Assembly (NCBI GenBank): GCA_947450165.1
Contig: CANFUJ010000010.1
Coordinates: 1-32,161 of the forward strand
Length of the DNA: 32,161 bases
Reading direction: 5' to 3'
DNA from: Chitinophagaceae bacterium
GTDB taxonomy: Bacteria > Bacteroidota > Bacteroidia > Chitinophagales > Chitinophagaceae
A model generated the notes under the pieces. The model saw only the letters and a program-made list of their open reading frames with translations, was not told the origin of the DNA and did not search any database. A program made the translations under genes and the position numbers. Shown here in pieces: positions 1 through 8,563 of this stretch. Each line of letters starts with the position of its first letter. The first letter of the stretch is position 1.

Positions 1-548
1 ACCAATGATAAAATAAACTGCGAAATAGATTGAAGCAATTGCTTCTTGTTTATGCTGTCGGTTCCGTATGCAGAAGCAATTAAATTTTTATACTTTTCAG
101 TATTGTTTATTTTCTGAATGACATGATTTATATTTTCACCCATTTCCTTTGGATGCGTTATTGGAAAGACAGCTTGTTCATCTAAATCAACAATTGCGCC
201 ATCCCACATAAATGAATGCTGCCAAGCAAGATTAAATAAAGCGGGTGCGTTTCTAAAGCCAATACTGTCGCCTATTCCATGACTTAACGCATGATCGGTA
301 TGTGCAAATGCATTATATGGCGAGTGACAACTGGCGCAAGAAATGGTGTTGTCATTTGATAATATGGGGTCATAAAATAATACCCTTCCCAACATGATTT
401 TTTCATTAGAAAATTTATTCTTTTTAAACTCATACACTGGTTTGGGCCAGCCCATTGGAACTTTAAAAACAGGCAAATCAATCAACACAAAACCCATGGT
501 TAATAATAAAAAAAACAAGGAAACAAAACCAAGCTGCTTTTTACTCAT
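1..548 (-). CDS. Diheme cytochrome-c peroxidase/MauG family protein, MbnH-like (partial)
   Basis: The gene runs off the left edge, so only about 182 N-terminal residues are visible. The N-terminus is a short basic stretch followed by a hydrophobic segment (residues about 6-24), a signal peptide or anchor, which places the enzyme in the periplasm. The first c-type heme site is visible as CASCH at residues 71-75, followed by the family-typical stretches around residues 98-118 (RNAPALFNLAWQ, FMWDG). This is the bacterial diheme peroxidase/MauG fold. The start codon overlaps the stop of the upstream gene as ATGA, indicating translational coupling. Because that partner is an MbnP-family protein, the better reading is an MbnH-type enzyme, which in the characterised pair oxidises a tryptophan of MbnP to kynurenine. 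A generic H2O2-reducing peroxidase remains possible. The second heme motif lies outside the window. Confidence 0.85.
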   Translation of the reverse strand, partial: MSKKQLGFVSLFFLLLTMGFVLIDLPVFKVPMGWPKPVYEFKKNKFSNEKIMLGRVLFYDPILSNDNTISCASCHSPYNAFAHTDHALSHGIGDSIGFRNAPALFNLAWQHSFMWDGAIVDLDEQAVFPITHPKEMGENINHVIQKINNTEKYKNLIASAYGTDSINKKQLLQSISQFILSL

Positions 549-1234
549 TTAACAAGAATTGATTGCGCAATTTTTTTTGAAAGCAATACTGCTGAAGTAC
601 CTGGAGACATGATGTTGTATTTATTTTCCAAAAGCACATTTTTAAAAATCAGATCGACCGGCATTTGAAATTGAATATCTGAATGAGCTTGAATTGGTAA
701 ATCAACCAATTGATAAGCGTTATTTTTATCTGAATAACCCCCTAAATGATATTCAAACTTTTTTTCTTCTTTTGAAATATCACCAATGAAACCTTCCATC
801 TTAAAATTAATGTAGCCACTTTGCCAAGTCCAATACATGCCCATTAAAGGATCTAGTGCGTCATCTAATGCACCAGAAGTATTGGTAATGCTATCAATAC
901 CCAAACCGAATTGAATTCGATTAAATGAAAGGTTTTGAGGAATATCAAATTTAAGGTTCAAACTTTCTTCTAAATTTAATAAATAAACCCCAGCAGTATT
1001 TTTATAAACAACCTTATCGTTGTTTAGCAACACGATATTAGATATGTAAAATTTTAATTTAGAAATCGAAATGCTGTCATTTAATTCAGTAGAAAAATAA
1101 TGTTGATTTAATGAAATTGGTGAACCATTTATGATTGGTAAAAACGACAATTGAAATGGTTTAACCGTTTGGGATATAGCCATACTACGACAAGCGCATA
1201 TTATACAACATAAAAGTAAAACCCGCTTCATCAT
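545..1234 (-). CDS. MbnP-family protein (candidate periplasmic copper-binding protein)
   Basis: A 229-residue exported protein with a signal peptide in the first about 22 residues. The rest looks like the MbnP domain: the segment at residues 128-147 contains LDP, then YWTWQSGY (Trp135, Trp137) and INFKMEG, followed by a YHLGGY motif and a beta-rich C-terminus. In the characterised methanotroph pair, MbnH oxidises an MbnP tryptophan to kynurenine, creating a copper site. The paired tryptophans here are the obvious place to look for such a change, but this is inference. The gene starts 11 nt after the upstream methionine sulfoxide reductase gene and ends in an ATGA overlap with the diheme enzyme gene, so the three form one operon. 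No methanobactin biosynthesis genes are visible. The family call rests on motif recognition only. Confidence 0.75.
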   Translation of the reverse strand: MMKRVLLLCCIICACRSMAISQTVKPFQLSFLPIINGSPISLNQHYFSTELNDSISISKLKFYISNIVLLNNDKVVYKNTAGVYLLNLEESLNLKFDIPQNLSFNRIQFGLGIDSITNTSGALDDALDPLMGMYWTWQSGYINFKMEGFIGDISKEEKKFEYHLGGYSDKNNAYQLVDLPIQAHSDIQFQMPVDLIFKNVLLENKYNIMSPGTSAVLLSKKIAQSILVK

Positions 1235-1245
1235 GGATATTGCTA

Positions 1246-2307
1246 TTAATTTTTCTTGAGTCTATCTTTAAATAATTTTTCAAACTTCTCAATCTTTGGT
1301 TGAATCACCATTTTACAATAGCCACTCGATTTGTTGGCATTGTAATAATCCTGATGATCATCCTCCGCTTTATAAAAAACTTTAAAAGGCTGAACAGCAG
1401 TAACTACTGGTTGGTCATACACTTTTTCTTTATTGAGTTGATTGATGATATCTGTTGCTGTTTTTTGTTGAGCAGCATTTCTATATAAAATTACAGAACG
1501 ATATTGTTCGCCCACATCTGCACCTTGTCTGTTTAACGTTGTTGGGTCATGGACCGTAAAAAACACTTTTAATATTTCATCAAGCGATGTTTTCTTATTA
1601 TCGTAAACAATTTGTACTACTTCGGCATGACCTGTAGTGCCCATGCAAACTTCACGATAACTTGGATTAGCTACTTTTCCGCCTGAAAACCCCGACTCTA
1701 CTGATTTTACACCATCTAACATTTCATAAATGGCTTCTACGCACCAGTAGCATCCTCCACCTAATGTAATGGTATCATGATTTGATTGTGCTACAATATT
1801 TGATTTCTTTTCAAAATTCAAGGATAAAGAATTAACGCAATAACGCATACCAGTAGACGTTGGGCCATCATCAAACAAATGCCCCAAATGTCCACCACAA
1901 TTGGCACATACAATTTCAGTACGATTCATGCCATGAGTATGATCTTCAACTTTTTTTATTTTACCTCCAGCAATTTCTTTATCAAAACTCGGCCATCCAC
2001 AATGTGAATCAAATTTCATTTCATCGGTAAACAATTCATTACCACAACCTGCGCATTTGTAAACACCTTGTTCCTTACTGTACAACAACTTTCCGGTGTA
2101 AGGCGCTTCTGTTTCTTTATTTCTTAAAACACCAAACTGATCTTTGTTTAAAATCTGCTTCCATTCTTCAGGAGATTTAAATATTGTGAAGCTTGGTGTG
2201 TCTTGTGATTTGTTTGATTTTTCTACATTACTTTGACCACAAGCCACTAAAGATGAAGCAATAAACAAAACGTAAAAAATCGCATTGGTGTAAAATAGTT
2301 TATTCAT
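1246..2307 (-). CDS. msrAB: Bifunctional peptide-methionine sulfoxide reductase MsrB-MsrA, lipoprotein
   Basis: A 353-residue fusion that reduces both methionine sulfoxide epimers. A lipoprotein signal ends at VACGQ (lipidated Cys23), so the enzyme is anchored outside the cytoplasm. Residues about 40-168 are MsrB (R-epimer): zinc cysteines in two CxxC pairs (85/88 and 134/137) and catalytic Cys157 in MRYCVNS. Residues about 178-350 are MsrA (S-epimer): GGGCYWC with catalytic Cys186, and a late Cys in the GYCK segment that probably serves as the resolving residue. The B-then-A order is the reverse of the PilB-type A-B fusion. A TATCTTTG -7 element lies 20 nt upstream, so this gene probably opens the operon with the MbnP-like and diheme enzyme genes. 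The context suggests repair of oxidised methionines in periplasmic, perhaps copper-exposed, proteins. Confidence 0.95.
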   Translation of the reverse strand: MNKLFYTNAIFYVLFIASSLVACGQSNVEKSNKSQDTPSFTIFKSPEEWKQILNKDQFGVLRNKETEAPYTGKLLYSKEQGVYKCAGCGNELFTDEMKFDSHCGWPSFDKEIAGGKIKKVEDHTHGMNRTEIVCANCGGHLGHLFDDGPTSTGMRYCVNSLSLNFEKKSNIVAQSNHDTITLGGGCYWCVEAIYEMLDGVKSVESGFSGGKVANPSYREVCMGTTGHAEVVQIVYDNKKTSLDEILKVFFTVHDPTTLNRQGADVGEQYRSVILYRNAAQQKTATDIINQLNKEKVYDQPVVTAVQPFKVFYKAEDDHQDYYNANKSSGYCKMVIQPKIEKFEKLFKDRLKKN

Positions 2308-2327
2308 AAAAAAGAATTTAATTGCGT

Positions 2328-2335
2328 CAAAGATA
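2328..2335 (-). promoter_or_regulatory. -7 promoter element of the msr operon
   Basis: On the minus strand this reads TATCTTTG, a perfect match to the Bacteroidota TAnnTTTG element, 20 nt before the msr start codon. No clear TTG lies at the expected distance upstream, so the -33 part is weak or absent. Confidence 0.5.
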
Positions 2336-2365
2336 TTCGATTGAACACAAAAGAGTTGTTAACAT

Positions 2366-3718
2366 TTATTCTGATTCTTCTTCCTTTTTTTCTTTTTTCT
2401 CAGGTTTATCTTTCGCTTCTTTTTTGTCTTTTTTATTTCCATGTCTGCCACTTCCATCTCCAGTATCTAAAATACCTCCAGCAGGATTTAATTGAGCTAG
2501 AATTTCAGTCAATTTTTTTCTTGCCGCTGCAGATTCCGTATTGTCATTAGAAGCCAATACCAATTTTTCTTCGAAAGGTGCATTGCTCATATCATATAAT
2601 TCATCCGCTCTATTCAATTTCCATTTTGCATCTCTTACGTACCATTTGTTACCCAATTCAATAAAAATCCAGTCGCGCGGATTTCCTTTTTTACCCAACA
2701 ATTGAGGCAATAAACTTCTGCCATCTAACACATTTTTAGTCGGCAATTTGGCTCCAGCAATATCAGCAAACGTTGGTAACAAATCACTCGCATCCATTAA
2801 GGTATTGGTTACCTGACCTGGTGCAATCACATTTGGCCAATAAGCAATATTTGGGACCAAGGCACCACATTCCAACATCGAACCTTTTTTCCCTGAAAGT
2901 GGCTTGCCATGTATCGTTCCTCTTGCTGCATATTGATTTGCAGTACCATTATCACCCATGAAATAAATAAAAGTATTTTCTTTTATTTTCAAACTGTCTA
3001 ATAGATTCAATAGTTTACCAACCATCTTATCCATGTACGCTAAATTATCAGAATAGATATCACTACCAGGTTTGCTATCTGGCGTAGGTTGAATTTTCGC
3101 ATGTACTTGCACCAATGAGTAGTAAAGAAAAAATGGCTTGTTCTTATTATTGCAAACAAAATTCACCATGTGATCATGCATCAAATCTGGCATATAATTT
3201 TCACCCAATGGTTTATCTACACCATTTTCAGTGTACATCTCTGTTTTTGATTTTCCTTTGCTCCAATAAACGCCACTCCCTTTGAATCTGATATAATCAT
3301 CAAAACCAAAATCCGAAGGTTGTAATGGAAGCTGTCCCCATTTACCCACCATTGACGTTTTATATCCAGCTGTTTTTAATACTGAAGGAATCAATACTTC
3401 ATTTTCTGGAAGTACATTTAAACACATGTCTTGATTAACAGCGCCTGTTCTAAATGCATATCTACCTGTTAATATCAGAGCTCTTGATGGACCACACAAT
3501 GGAGCCGTATATCCATTATTAAATCGAATGCCGCCTTTTGCCAATTTATCAATGATAGGCGTATAATTACTATCAGAGCCGTAACAACTTACATCTCCAA
3601 TACCTAAGTCATCTGCAAGAATGTATATGATATTCGGTTTTTTGGATTTAGATTGTGAAAATGATTGGGTAGAAAAAAAACAAAATAAAAGAAACAGGGA
3701 TGATTTTAAAAAACGCAT
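2366..3718 (-). CDS. Sulfatase (type I, Cys-type formylglycine)
   Basis: A 450-residue secreted arylsulfatase-family hydrolase. Residues 1-22 are a signal peptide, so the enzyme is periplasmic or exported. The N-terminal metal site IIYILADDLG is at residues 30-39. The sulfatase signature C-G-P-S-R begins at Cys75, the residue that a formylglycine-generating enzyme converts in the family. A second metal-site segment, MGDNG, lies near the middle. The protein ends in an unusual tail of about 25 Lys, Glu and Asp residues not needed for the fold. The substrate cannot be told from the sequence; sulfated polysaccharides are usual targets in this phylum, but no SusC/D pair or glycoside hydrolase is nearby. 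The gene is separated from msr by that gene's own promoter and is divergent from the glycosyltransferase at 3803. Confidence 0.93.
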   Translation of the reverse strand: MRFLKSSLFLLFCFFSTQSFSQSKSKKPNIIYILADDLGIGDVSCYGSDSNYTPIIDKLAKGGIRFNNGYTAPLCGPSRALILTGRYAFRTGAVNQDMCLNVLPENEVLIPSVLKTAGYKTSMVGKWGQLPLQPSDFGFDDYIRFKGSGVYWSKGKSKTEMYTENGVDKPLGENYMPDLMHDHMVNFVCNNKNKPFFLYYSLVQVHAKIQPTPDSKPGSDIYSDNLAYMDKMVGKLLNLLDSLKIKENTFIYFMGDNGTANQYAARGTIHGKPLSGKKGSMLECGALVPNIAYWPNVIAPGQVTNTLMDASDLLPTFADIAGAKLPTKNVLDGRSLLPQLLGKKGNPRDWIFIELGNKWYVRDAKWKLNRADELYDMSNAPFEEKLVLASNDNTESAAARKKLTEILAQLNPAGGILDTGDGSGRHGNKKDKKEAKDKPEKKEKKEEESE

Positions 3719-3770
3719 AATTTGAATGTTAGTGGGTTGATTTTATAAAAAATATTAAAGTTATTGCATT

Positions 3771-3778
3771 TACCTTTG
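3771..3778 (+). promoter_or_regulatory. -7 promoter element for the GT39 gene
   Basis: TACCTTTG matches the Bacteroidota TAnnTTTG element and ends 24 nt before the start codon of the glycosyltransferase gene. No good -33 box is seen. Confidence 0.4.
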
Positions 3779-3802
3779 AAATTAATTTAAAAAATTCATT
3801 AA

Positions 3803-5464
3803 ATGGAAAGCCAAAAAAATACTTCAATAAAACATGTACTTTTTCTAGTATTATTTTCTGCTGTTTGCTTTTTACCTTTTTTAGGCAATGCCCATTTATT
3901 CGATTGGGACGAAATTAATTTTGCAGAAATAGCCAGAGAAATGCTGGTTTCTAAAGATTATTTTCATCCCAAAATGAACTTTGAATTGTTTACCGAAAAG
4001 CCTCCATTTTTCTTTTGGCTTCAGGCAATTTGTATGAACATTTTTGGTGCTAATGAATTTGCTTCCCGTTTGCCCAATGCCATTTTAGGAATCATCATTT
4101 TACCATTATTATATTACACGGGCAGTAGACTCAAGAACAATCGCTTTGGTTTAATTTGGGCAATAGCTTACGGCTGCACCATACTTCCACATCTTTATTT
4201 CAAATCTGGCATCATCGATCCTTGGTTTAATTTTTTTATTGCCTTGGGCTTATTTGGATTGATAAAAGCCAGGGCAAACAAATTGAATAATGCGGCTTCT
4301 TTTAAATGGCTTTTAATTGCCGGAGTTTCAACTGGATTATCCATATTAACAAAAGGACCAGCATCAATCATCATTCTTGGCTTAACCGGATTTGTATATT
4401 TTACTAGCACTCGTTTTAAAAACTTTTTTAGTTTTAAACAAATCATTCTTTTCATACTAATCACCGTTATATCAACCGGAACTTGGCTGACCATTGATTA
4501 TCTACAAAACGGTGATCAATTTATAAAAGAATTTACCATCAGACAATGGGAACTATTAACCACAAAAGATGCCGGACATGGAGGTTTCTTTTTTTATCAT
4601 TTTGTGGTGTTGTTTTTTGGATGCTTCCCTATATCTGCATTTTTTATTGACGAACTGTTTAGAAAAAAATCTGCAGAAAATAATGAATGGGTAGATTTCA
4701 GAAAATGGATGATTACTTTATTTTGGGTAGTACTGATTTTATTTTCTGTTGTACAAACCAAGATTGTACATTATTCTTCCTTGTGTTATTATCCAATGAG
4801 TTTTATTGCAGCATTGAGTATTTACAATATTCAAAATCAAAAATCAGGATTTAATTTACGCACGAAAATATTATTGATTATTTCTTCAATTCCTTTTGTG
4901 ATTGCGCCATTTGCACTGGTTTTCTTCGGAAGAAATAAAGAGCTATTAAAGCCCTTATTAAGCAAAGATCCTTTTGCGGTAGAAAATATTCAAGCGAATG
5001 TAACATGGACTGGCTTTGAAATGCTACCCGGAATAATGGTTTTGATTTGCCTAATTGCTTGTTTATATTATTTTAAAAAACAAAAAATGACAAATGGATT
5101 AATAGCACTTTTTTTAGGCAGTTTATTATTTATACAAGGCGGATTATACTTTTTTATAAATAGAATTGAATCAATTAGTCAACGTGCTAATATTGAATTC
5201 TGGCAAAGCCATAGTAAAGAAGACGCCTATAAAATTACCTACCATTATAAATCTTATGGGAATTTCTTTTATGGCGAGGTAACGCCACAAGCCAATAAAA
5301 ATTACACAGATGAAGCTTGGTTGTTAAAGGGTAAAATCGACAAGCCCGTTTATATTTCTTGCAAAGTAAATGGCAAAAACGATTTTGAAGCTGAGGTAAA
5401 AGATGCTCAGTTTCTATACAATAAAAATGGATTTTATTTTTATAAAAGAAGTCCGTTACCTTAA
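3803..5464 (+). CDS. ArnT/PMT-like membrane glycosyltransferase (GT39 family)
   Basis: A 553-residue polytopic inner-membrane protein with about ten or more hydrophobic segments and a soluble C-terminal tail of about 110 residues. The first periplasmic loop has the family pattern DWDE..FAEIAREML followed by a TEKPPFFFWLQA segment (residues about 34-75), typical of PMT_2/GT39 enzymes that take a sugar from a polyprenyl-phosphate carrier and move it to lipid A, protein or glycan on the outer face. It overlaps tail-to-tail by 9 bp with a GT2 of the polyprenyl-phosphate-sugar synthase type, which could supply the donor. The acceptor is unknown. ArnT in the strict sense is not supported because no other aminoarabinose genes are present. 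Confidence 0.87.
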   Translation: MESQKNTSIKHVLFLVLFSAVCFLPFLGNAHLFDWDEINFAEIAREMLVSKDYFHPKMNFELFTEKPPFFFWLQAICMNIFGANEFASRLPNAILGIIILPLLYYTGSRLKNNRFGLIWAIAYGCTILPHLYFKSGIIDPWFNFFIALGLFGLIKARANKLNNAASFKWLLIAGVSTGLSILTKGPASIIILGLTGFVYFTSTRFKNFFSFKQIILFILITVISTGTWLTIDYLQNGDQFIKEFTIRQWELLTTKDAGHGGFFFYHFVVLFFGCFPISAFFIDELFRKKSAENNEWVDFRKWMITLFWVVLILFSVVQTKIVHYSSLCYYPMSFIAALSIYNIQNQKSGFNLRTKILLIISSIPFVIAPFALVFFGRNKELLKPLLSKDPFAVENIQANVTWTGFEMLPGIMVLICLIACLYYFKKQKMTNGLIALFLGSLLFIQGGLYFFINRIESISQRANIEFWQSHSKEDAYKITYHYKSYGNFFYGEVTPQANKNYTDEAWLLKGKIDKPVYISCKVNGKNDFEAEVKDAQFLYNKNGFYFYKRSPLP

Positions 5465-6196
5465 ATATGCTGGCTTAATAATTCCCCATTTGTGCAACCG
5501 ATATTGAAAGCAAACTTTCAATACGCCCAAACCATATACAACGCTACGTTTTAGGTTGATGGAAGACGCTTCTGGGAAATATTTTGTAGGACAAGTTATC
5601 TCTCCAATTTCAAAATTCCTGTCAAATATTTGCGCGATCATTTGATTGTCGAAAACAAAATCGTCAGAGTTTAAATTATATGAAATACTCGTAAGTACTT
5701 TTGAAGAAAAAGCACGATAGCCAGTATGGTATTCCGACAGTTTTTGATTAAGTAAAATATTTTGAAATGAGGTTAGAATTCGATTAGCAATATATTTATA
5801 CATGGGCATGCCTCCGTTAAGCGCACCTTTGCTTAAAATACGAGAGCCAAAAGCAACTGGATAAACATCATTGGCAATTAGGAAAGCCATGCTATGAATC
5901 AGTTTTGGCGTATACTGATAATCTGGGTGAAGCATGATTACGATGTCGGCATTAATTTCAAGCGCTTTATTGTAACAAGATTTTTGATTGCCGCCATACC
6001 CTCTATTTTTAGGATGAACTATGATGTGCTTAATCCCTAAAGAAGCAGCCACTTCAGCTGTGTTATCTTTACTATTATCATCAACCAAAATAATATCATC
6101 AACAATATCAAATGGTATTTCATTATACGTTTGCTCAATGGTTTTAGATGCGTTGTATGCTGGAAGAACAATAACCAATTTTTTCCCTAGTATCAT
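5456..6196 (-). CDS. Family 2 glycosyltransferase, polyprenyl-phosphate-sugar synthase-like
   Basis: A 246-residue cytoplasmic GT-A enzyme. LPAYNAS (residues 11-17), VDDNSKDNT (38-46), NRGYGGN (64-70) and HPDYQY (90-95) are the nucleotide-sugar and metal-binding segments of the dolichol-phosphate mannose synthase (DPM1-like) branch of GT2. No membrane segment is present at the C-terminus, unlike ArnC/GtrB enzymes. It probably charges a polyprenyl phosphate with a sugar. The convergent GT39 gene (9-bp overlap of the 3' ends) is the type of enzyme that uses such donors, which supports but does not prove a partnership. The sugar is unknown. Confidence 0.88.
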   Translation of the reverse strand: MILGKKLVIVLPAYNASKTIEQTYNEIPFDIVDDIILVDDNSKDNTAEVAASLGIKHIIVHPKNRGYGGNQKSCYNKALEINADIVIMLHPDYQYTPKLIHSMAFLIANDVYPVAFGSRILSKGALNGGMPMYKYIANRILTSFQNILLNQKLSEYHTGYRAFSSKVLTSISYNLNSDDFVFDNQMIAQIFDRNFEIGEITCPTKYFPEASSINLKRSVVYGLGVLKVCFQYRLHKWGIIKPAYLR

Positions 6197-6266
6197 TTTA
6201 AATAAAATTAATTAACCGCAAATATCTGTATTTAATGTGAATTTGGTTTTATTCGCCATTAACTTA

Positions 6267-6296
6267 TTGCTTTTCAGATAATAAAAAATAATTTCG
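6267..6296 (+). promoter_or_regulatory. Promoter of the radical SAM gene
   Basis: TTG at 6267-6269, a 19-bp spacer and TAATTTCG at 6289-6296 fit the Bacteroidota promoter with one mismatch in the -7 box. The predicted transcript starts around 6303, about 11 nt before the TTG codon used as the start of the gene, which supports that start. Confidence 0.55.
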
Positions 6297-6313
6297 TGTT
6301 ATAAAAAAATCAC

Positions 6314-8518
6314 TTGAGCGCACCAATATATTTAATAACGCCACCATTTACGCAGCTGAATACCCCGTATCCGGCGACGGCATACTTGAAAGGATTTTTG
6401 AATACCAAAGGAATTTCTTCCTATCAAAGTGATTTAGGTATAGAAGTTACATTGAAGATTTTTTCAAGTGCAGGATTAGAAAATATATTCAATGCTTGTC
6501 CAACTCAAGATGCTGAAAAATGGGAAACCATCTCTGAAAATTCCAAAAGAATCATTCGTTTAAAATCAGCATATATCAATACGATAGATGCGGTCATTTC
6601 TTTTTTACAAGGAAAGCAAAACTCATTAGCGCATCAGATTTCTACGCGTAATTTTTTACCAGAAGCCAGTCGCTTTTCGCAATTGGATGATTTAAGTTGG
6701 GCATTTGGTACAATGGGCATTCATGATCGCGCAAAATATTTAGCTACAATGTATCTCGAGGATTTGAGTGATTTAATAAAAGAATGTGTTGATGATCATT
6801 TTGGATTTAGTAGATATGCAGAAAAATTGGGGAGAAGTGCCAATAGTTTTGACGAATTGCATCTTGCTTTACAACAACCATTAACTTTTGTTGATGAAAT
6901 ATTGATTGAACTTTTAGATAAAAAGCTTAATGAAATCAAACCGAAATTCATTGCTTTATCGGTTCCGTTTCCCGGAAATTTATATGCCGCTTTTAGAATT
7001 GCACAACATGTAAAAAAGTATTTTCCAAACATTAAAATCTGCATGGGTGGCGGATTCCCGAATACAGAACTGAGAAGTTTAAAGGATAAAAGGGTTTTTG
7101 AATATTTTGATTTTATTGCCCTTGATGATGGAGAAGCGCCCATCGAAAACTTGTTGTTATTTATAGATGGGAAAATTGAAATTGAATCTTTAAAAAGAAC
7201 ATACGCTATAAAAGATAATGAACTAACCTACATAAATAATGCCTCTTGTGTGGATTATAAACAAGGGCAAGTTGGCACACCTGATTATTCAGATTTATTG
7301 CTCAACGATTATATACAAGCCATTGAAATCATCAATCCAATGCATAGCTTATGGAGCAATGGCAGATGGAACAAACTCACAATGGCGCATGGTTGCTATT
7401 GGGGAAAATGTACATTCTGTGATGTGAGTTTAGATTATATCAAATTATACGAACCGATAACCGCCAGTTTGATTTGCGACAGAATGGAAGAACTTATAGC
7501 ACAAACGGGTGAGACAGGATTTCATTTTGTGGATGAGGCAGCTCCTCCGGCTCTAATGCGCGCTTTGGCATTGGAAATCAATGAACGGAAATTAGTGGTT
7601 AGCTGGTGGACAAACATCCGTTTTGAAAAAAGTTTTACAAGAGATTTATGTATACTGCTTAAGGAAAGTGGTTGCATTGGTGTATCGGGTGGACTCGAAG
7701 TTGCAAGCGATCGATTATTGGCATTAATAAACAAAGGCATAACTGTAGAACAAGTAGCAAAAGTAAATCGGCATTTTACAGAAGCAGGAATAATGGTACA
7801 TGCTTATTTGATGTATGGATTCCCTACACAAACGGCACAAGAAACCATAGACAGTATGGAAATGGTAAGGCAATTGTTTAAATCAGGTGTTTTGCAATCT
7901 GCATTCTGGCACCAGTTTGCCATGACGGCGCATAGTCCGGTTGGGCTAAATCCTGAAAAATTCGGGGTAAAAAAAGCGAAAGAAATAGCAATCACATTTG
8001 CAGATAATGACGTTGAACATATTGATGCTACTGGAACTGATCATGAAAGTTTTAGTTATGGTTTAAAAAAATCATTATTGAATTATATGCATGGTGTTGG
8101 TATTGATGAGCCATTATTTAAATGGTTTGAAATGAAGGTTCCTAAAACAACCATAGATCCAAATTTCATTACCAATGTGCTTTCAGATGATTCTTTACAA
8201 AACTATAAGCCAACTACACAATTAATATTTTTAGGAAATCTGCCATCAATAGAAATAATCACCAAATCAAAAAAAGGCAATCAATGGGAGTTGGCATCAA
8301 TTACATTTGAAACAAAATCAACCACAATAAATATTCGTATAGATAAAGCAGAAGGAGTTTGGCTTTACGAATTATTGACTCAAATAAAAAGTGGCAGTAA
8401 GTTGAATATGAAAGAGGTAATGGGAAATTATGAATCTGCTGGCTTAGAAGATTTTGAATTATTTTGGGATAACAAACCTATGAATCAATTGCACAAGGTT
8501 GGGCTGTTGATGATTTGA
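6314..8518 (+). CDS. B12-binding-domain radical SAM protein of unknown function
   Basis: A 734-residue protein. The only start that keeps the N-terminal domain is TTG at 6314: an in-frame stop lies 12 nt upstream (6302-6304), and the conserved-looking stretch IYLITPP begins four codons in. Residues about 5-300 resemble the cobalamin-binding Rossmann domain (IALSVPFPGNLYAAFRIA, then ICMGGGFPN near 210-255), without an obvious DxHxxG lower-ligand motif. The radical SAM core follows, with cluster cysteines Cys361, Cys366 and Cys369 in GCYWGKCTFC. That spacing is CX4CX2C rather than CX3CX2C. Downstream segments FHFVDEAAPP, GVSGGLEVAS and YLMYGFPTQT fit the SAM barrel. The last about 130 residues match nothing I recognise. 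Substrate and reaction are unknown; B12-dependent enzymes of this class often methylate unactivated carbons. It is divergent from the GT2 gene. Confidence 0.85.
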   Translation: MSAPIYLITPPFTQLNTPYPATAYLKGFLNTKGISSYQSDLGIEVTLKIFSSAGLENIFNACPTQDAEKWETISENSKRIIRLKSAYINTIDAVISFLQGKQNSLAHQISTRNFLPEASRFSQLDDLSWAFGTMGIHDRAKYLATMYLEDLSDLIKECVDDHFGFSRYAEKLGRSANSFDELHLALQQPLTFVDEILIELLDKKLNEIKPKFIALSVPFPGNLYAAFRIAQHVKKYFPNIKICMGGGFPNTELRSLKDKRVFEYFDFIALDDGEAPIENLLLFIDGKIEIESLKRTYAIKDNELTYINNASCVDYKQGQVGTPDYSDLLLNDYIQAIEIINPMHSLWSNGRWNKLTMAHGCYWGKCTFCDVSLDYIKLYEPITASLICDRMEELIAQTGETGFHFVDEAAPPALMRALALEINERKLVVSWWTNIRFEKSFTRDLCILLKESGCIGVSGGLEVASDRLLALINKGITVEQVAKVNRHFTEAGIMVHAYLMYGFPTQTAQETIDSMEMVRQLFKSGVLQSAFWHQFAMTAHSPVGLNPEKFGVKKAKEIAITFADNDVEHIDATGTDHESFSYGLKKSLLNYMHGVGIDEPLFKWFEMKVPKTTIDPNFITNVLSDDSLQNYKPTTQLIFLGNLPSIEIITKSKKGNQWELASITFETKSTTINIRIDKAEGVWLYELLTQIKSGSKLNMKEVMGNYESAGLEDFELFWDNKPMNQLHKVGLLMI

Positions 8519-8563
8519 TAAAATAAGATACGGCAATTTTGACTTTTTAATTAAACATACCAA

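Noticed and set aside
284-481. 65-residue open frame on the minus strand
   Set aside because: It lies inside the diheme enzyme gene in another frame; the heme motif frame is the real one.
6197-6313. Cobalamin riboswitch before the B12-binding enzyme
   Set aside because: The leader predicted from the promoter is only about 11 nt, and no B12-box-like sequence is visible.
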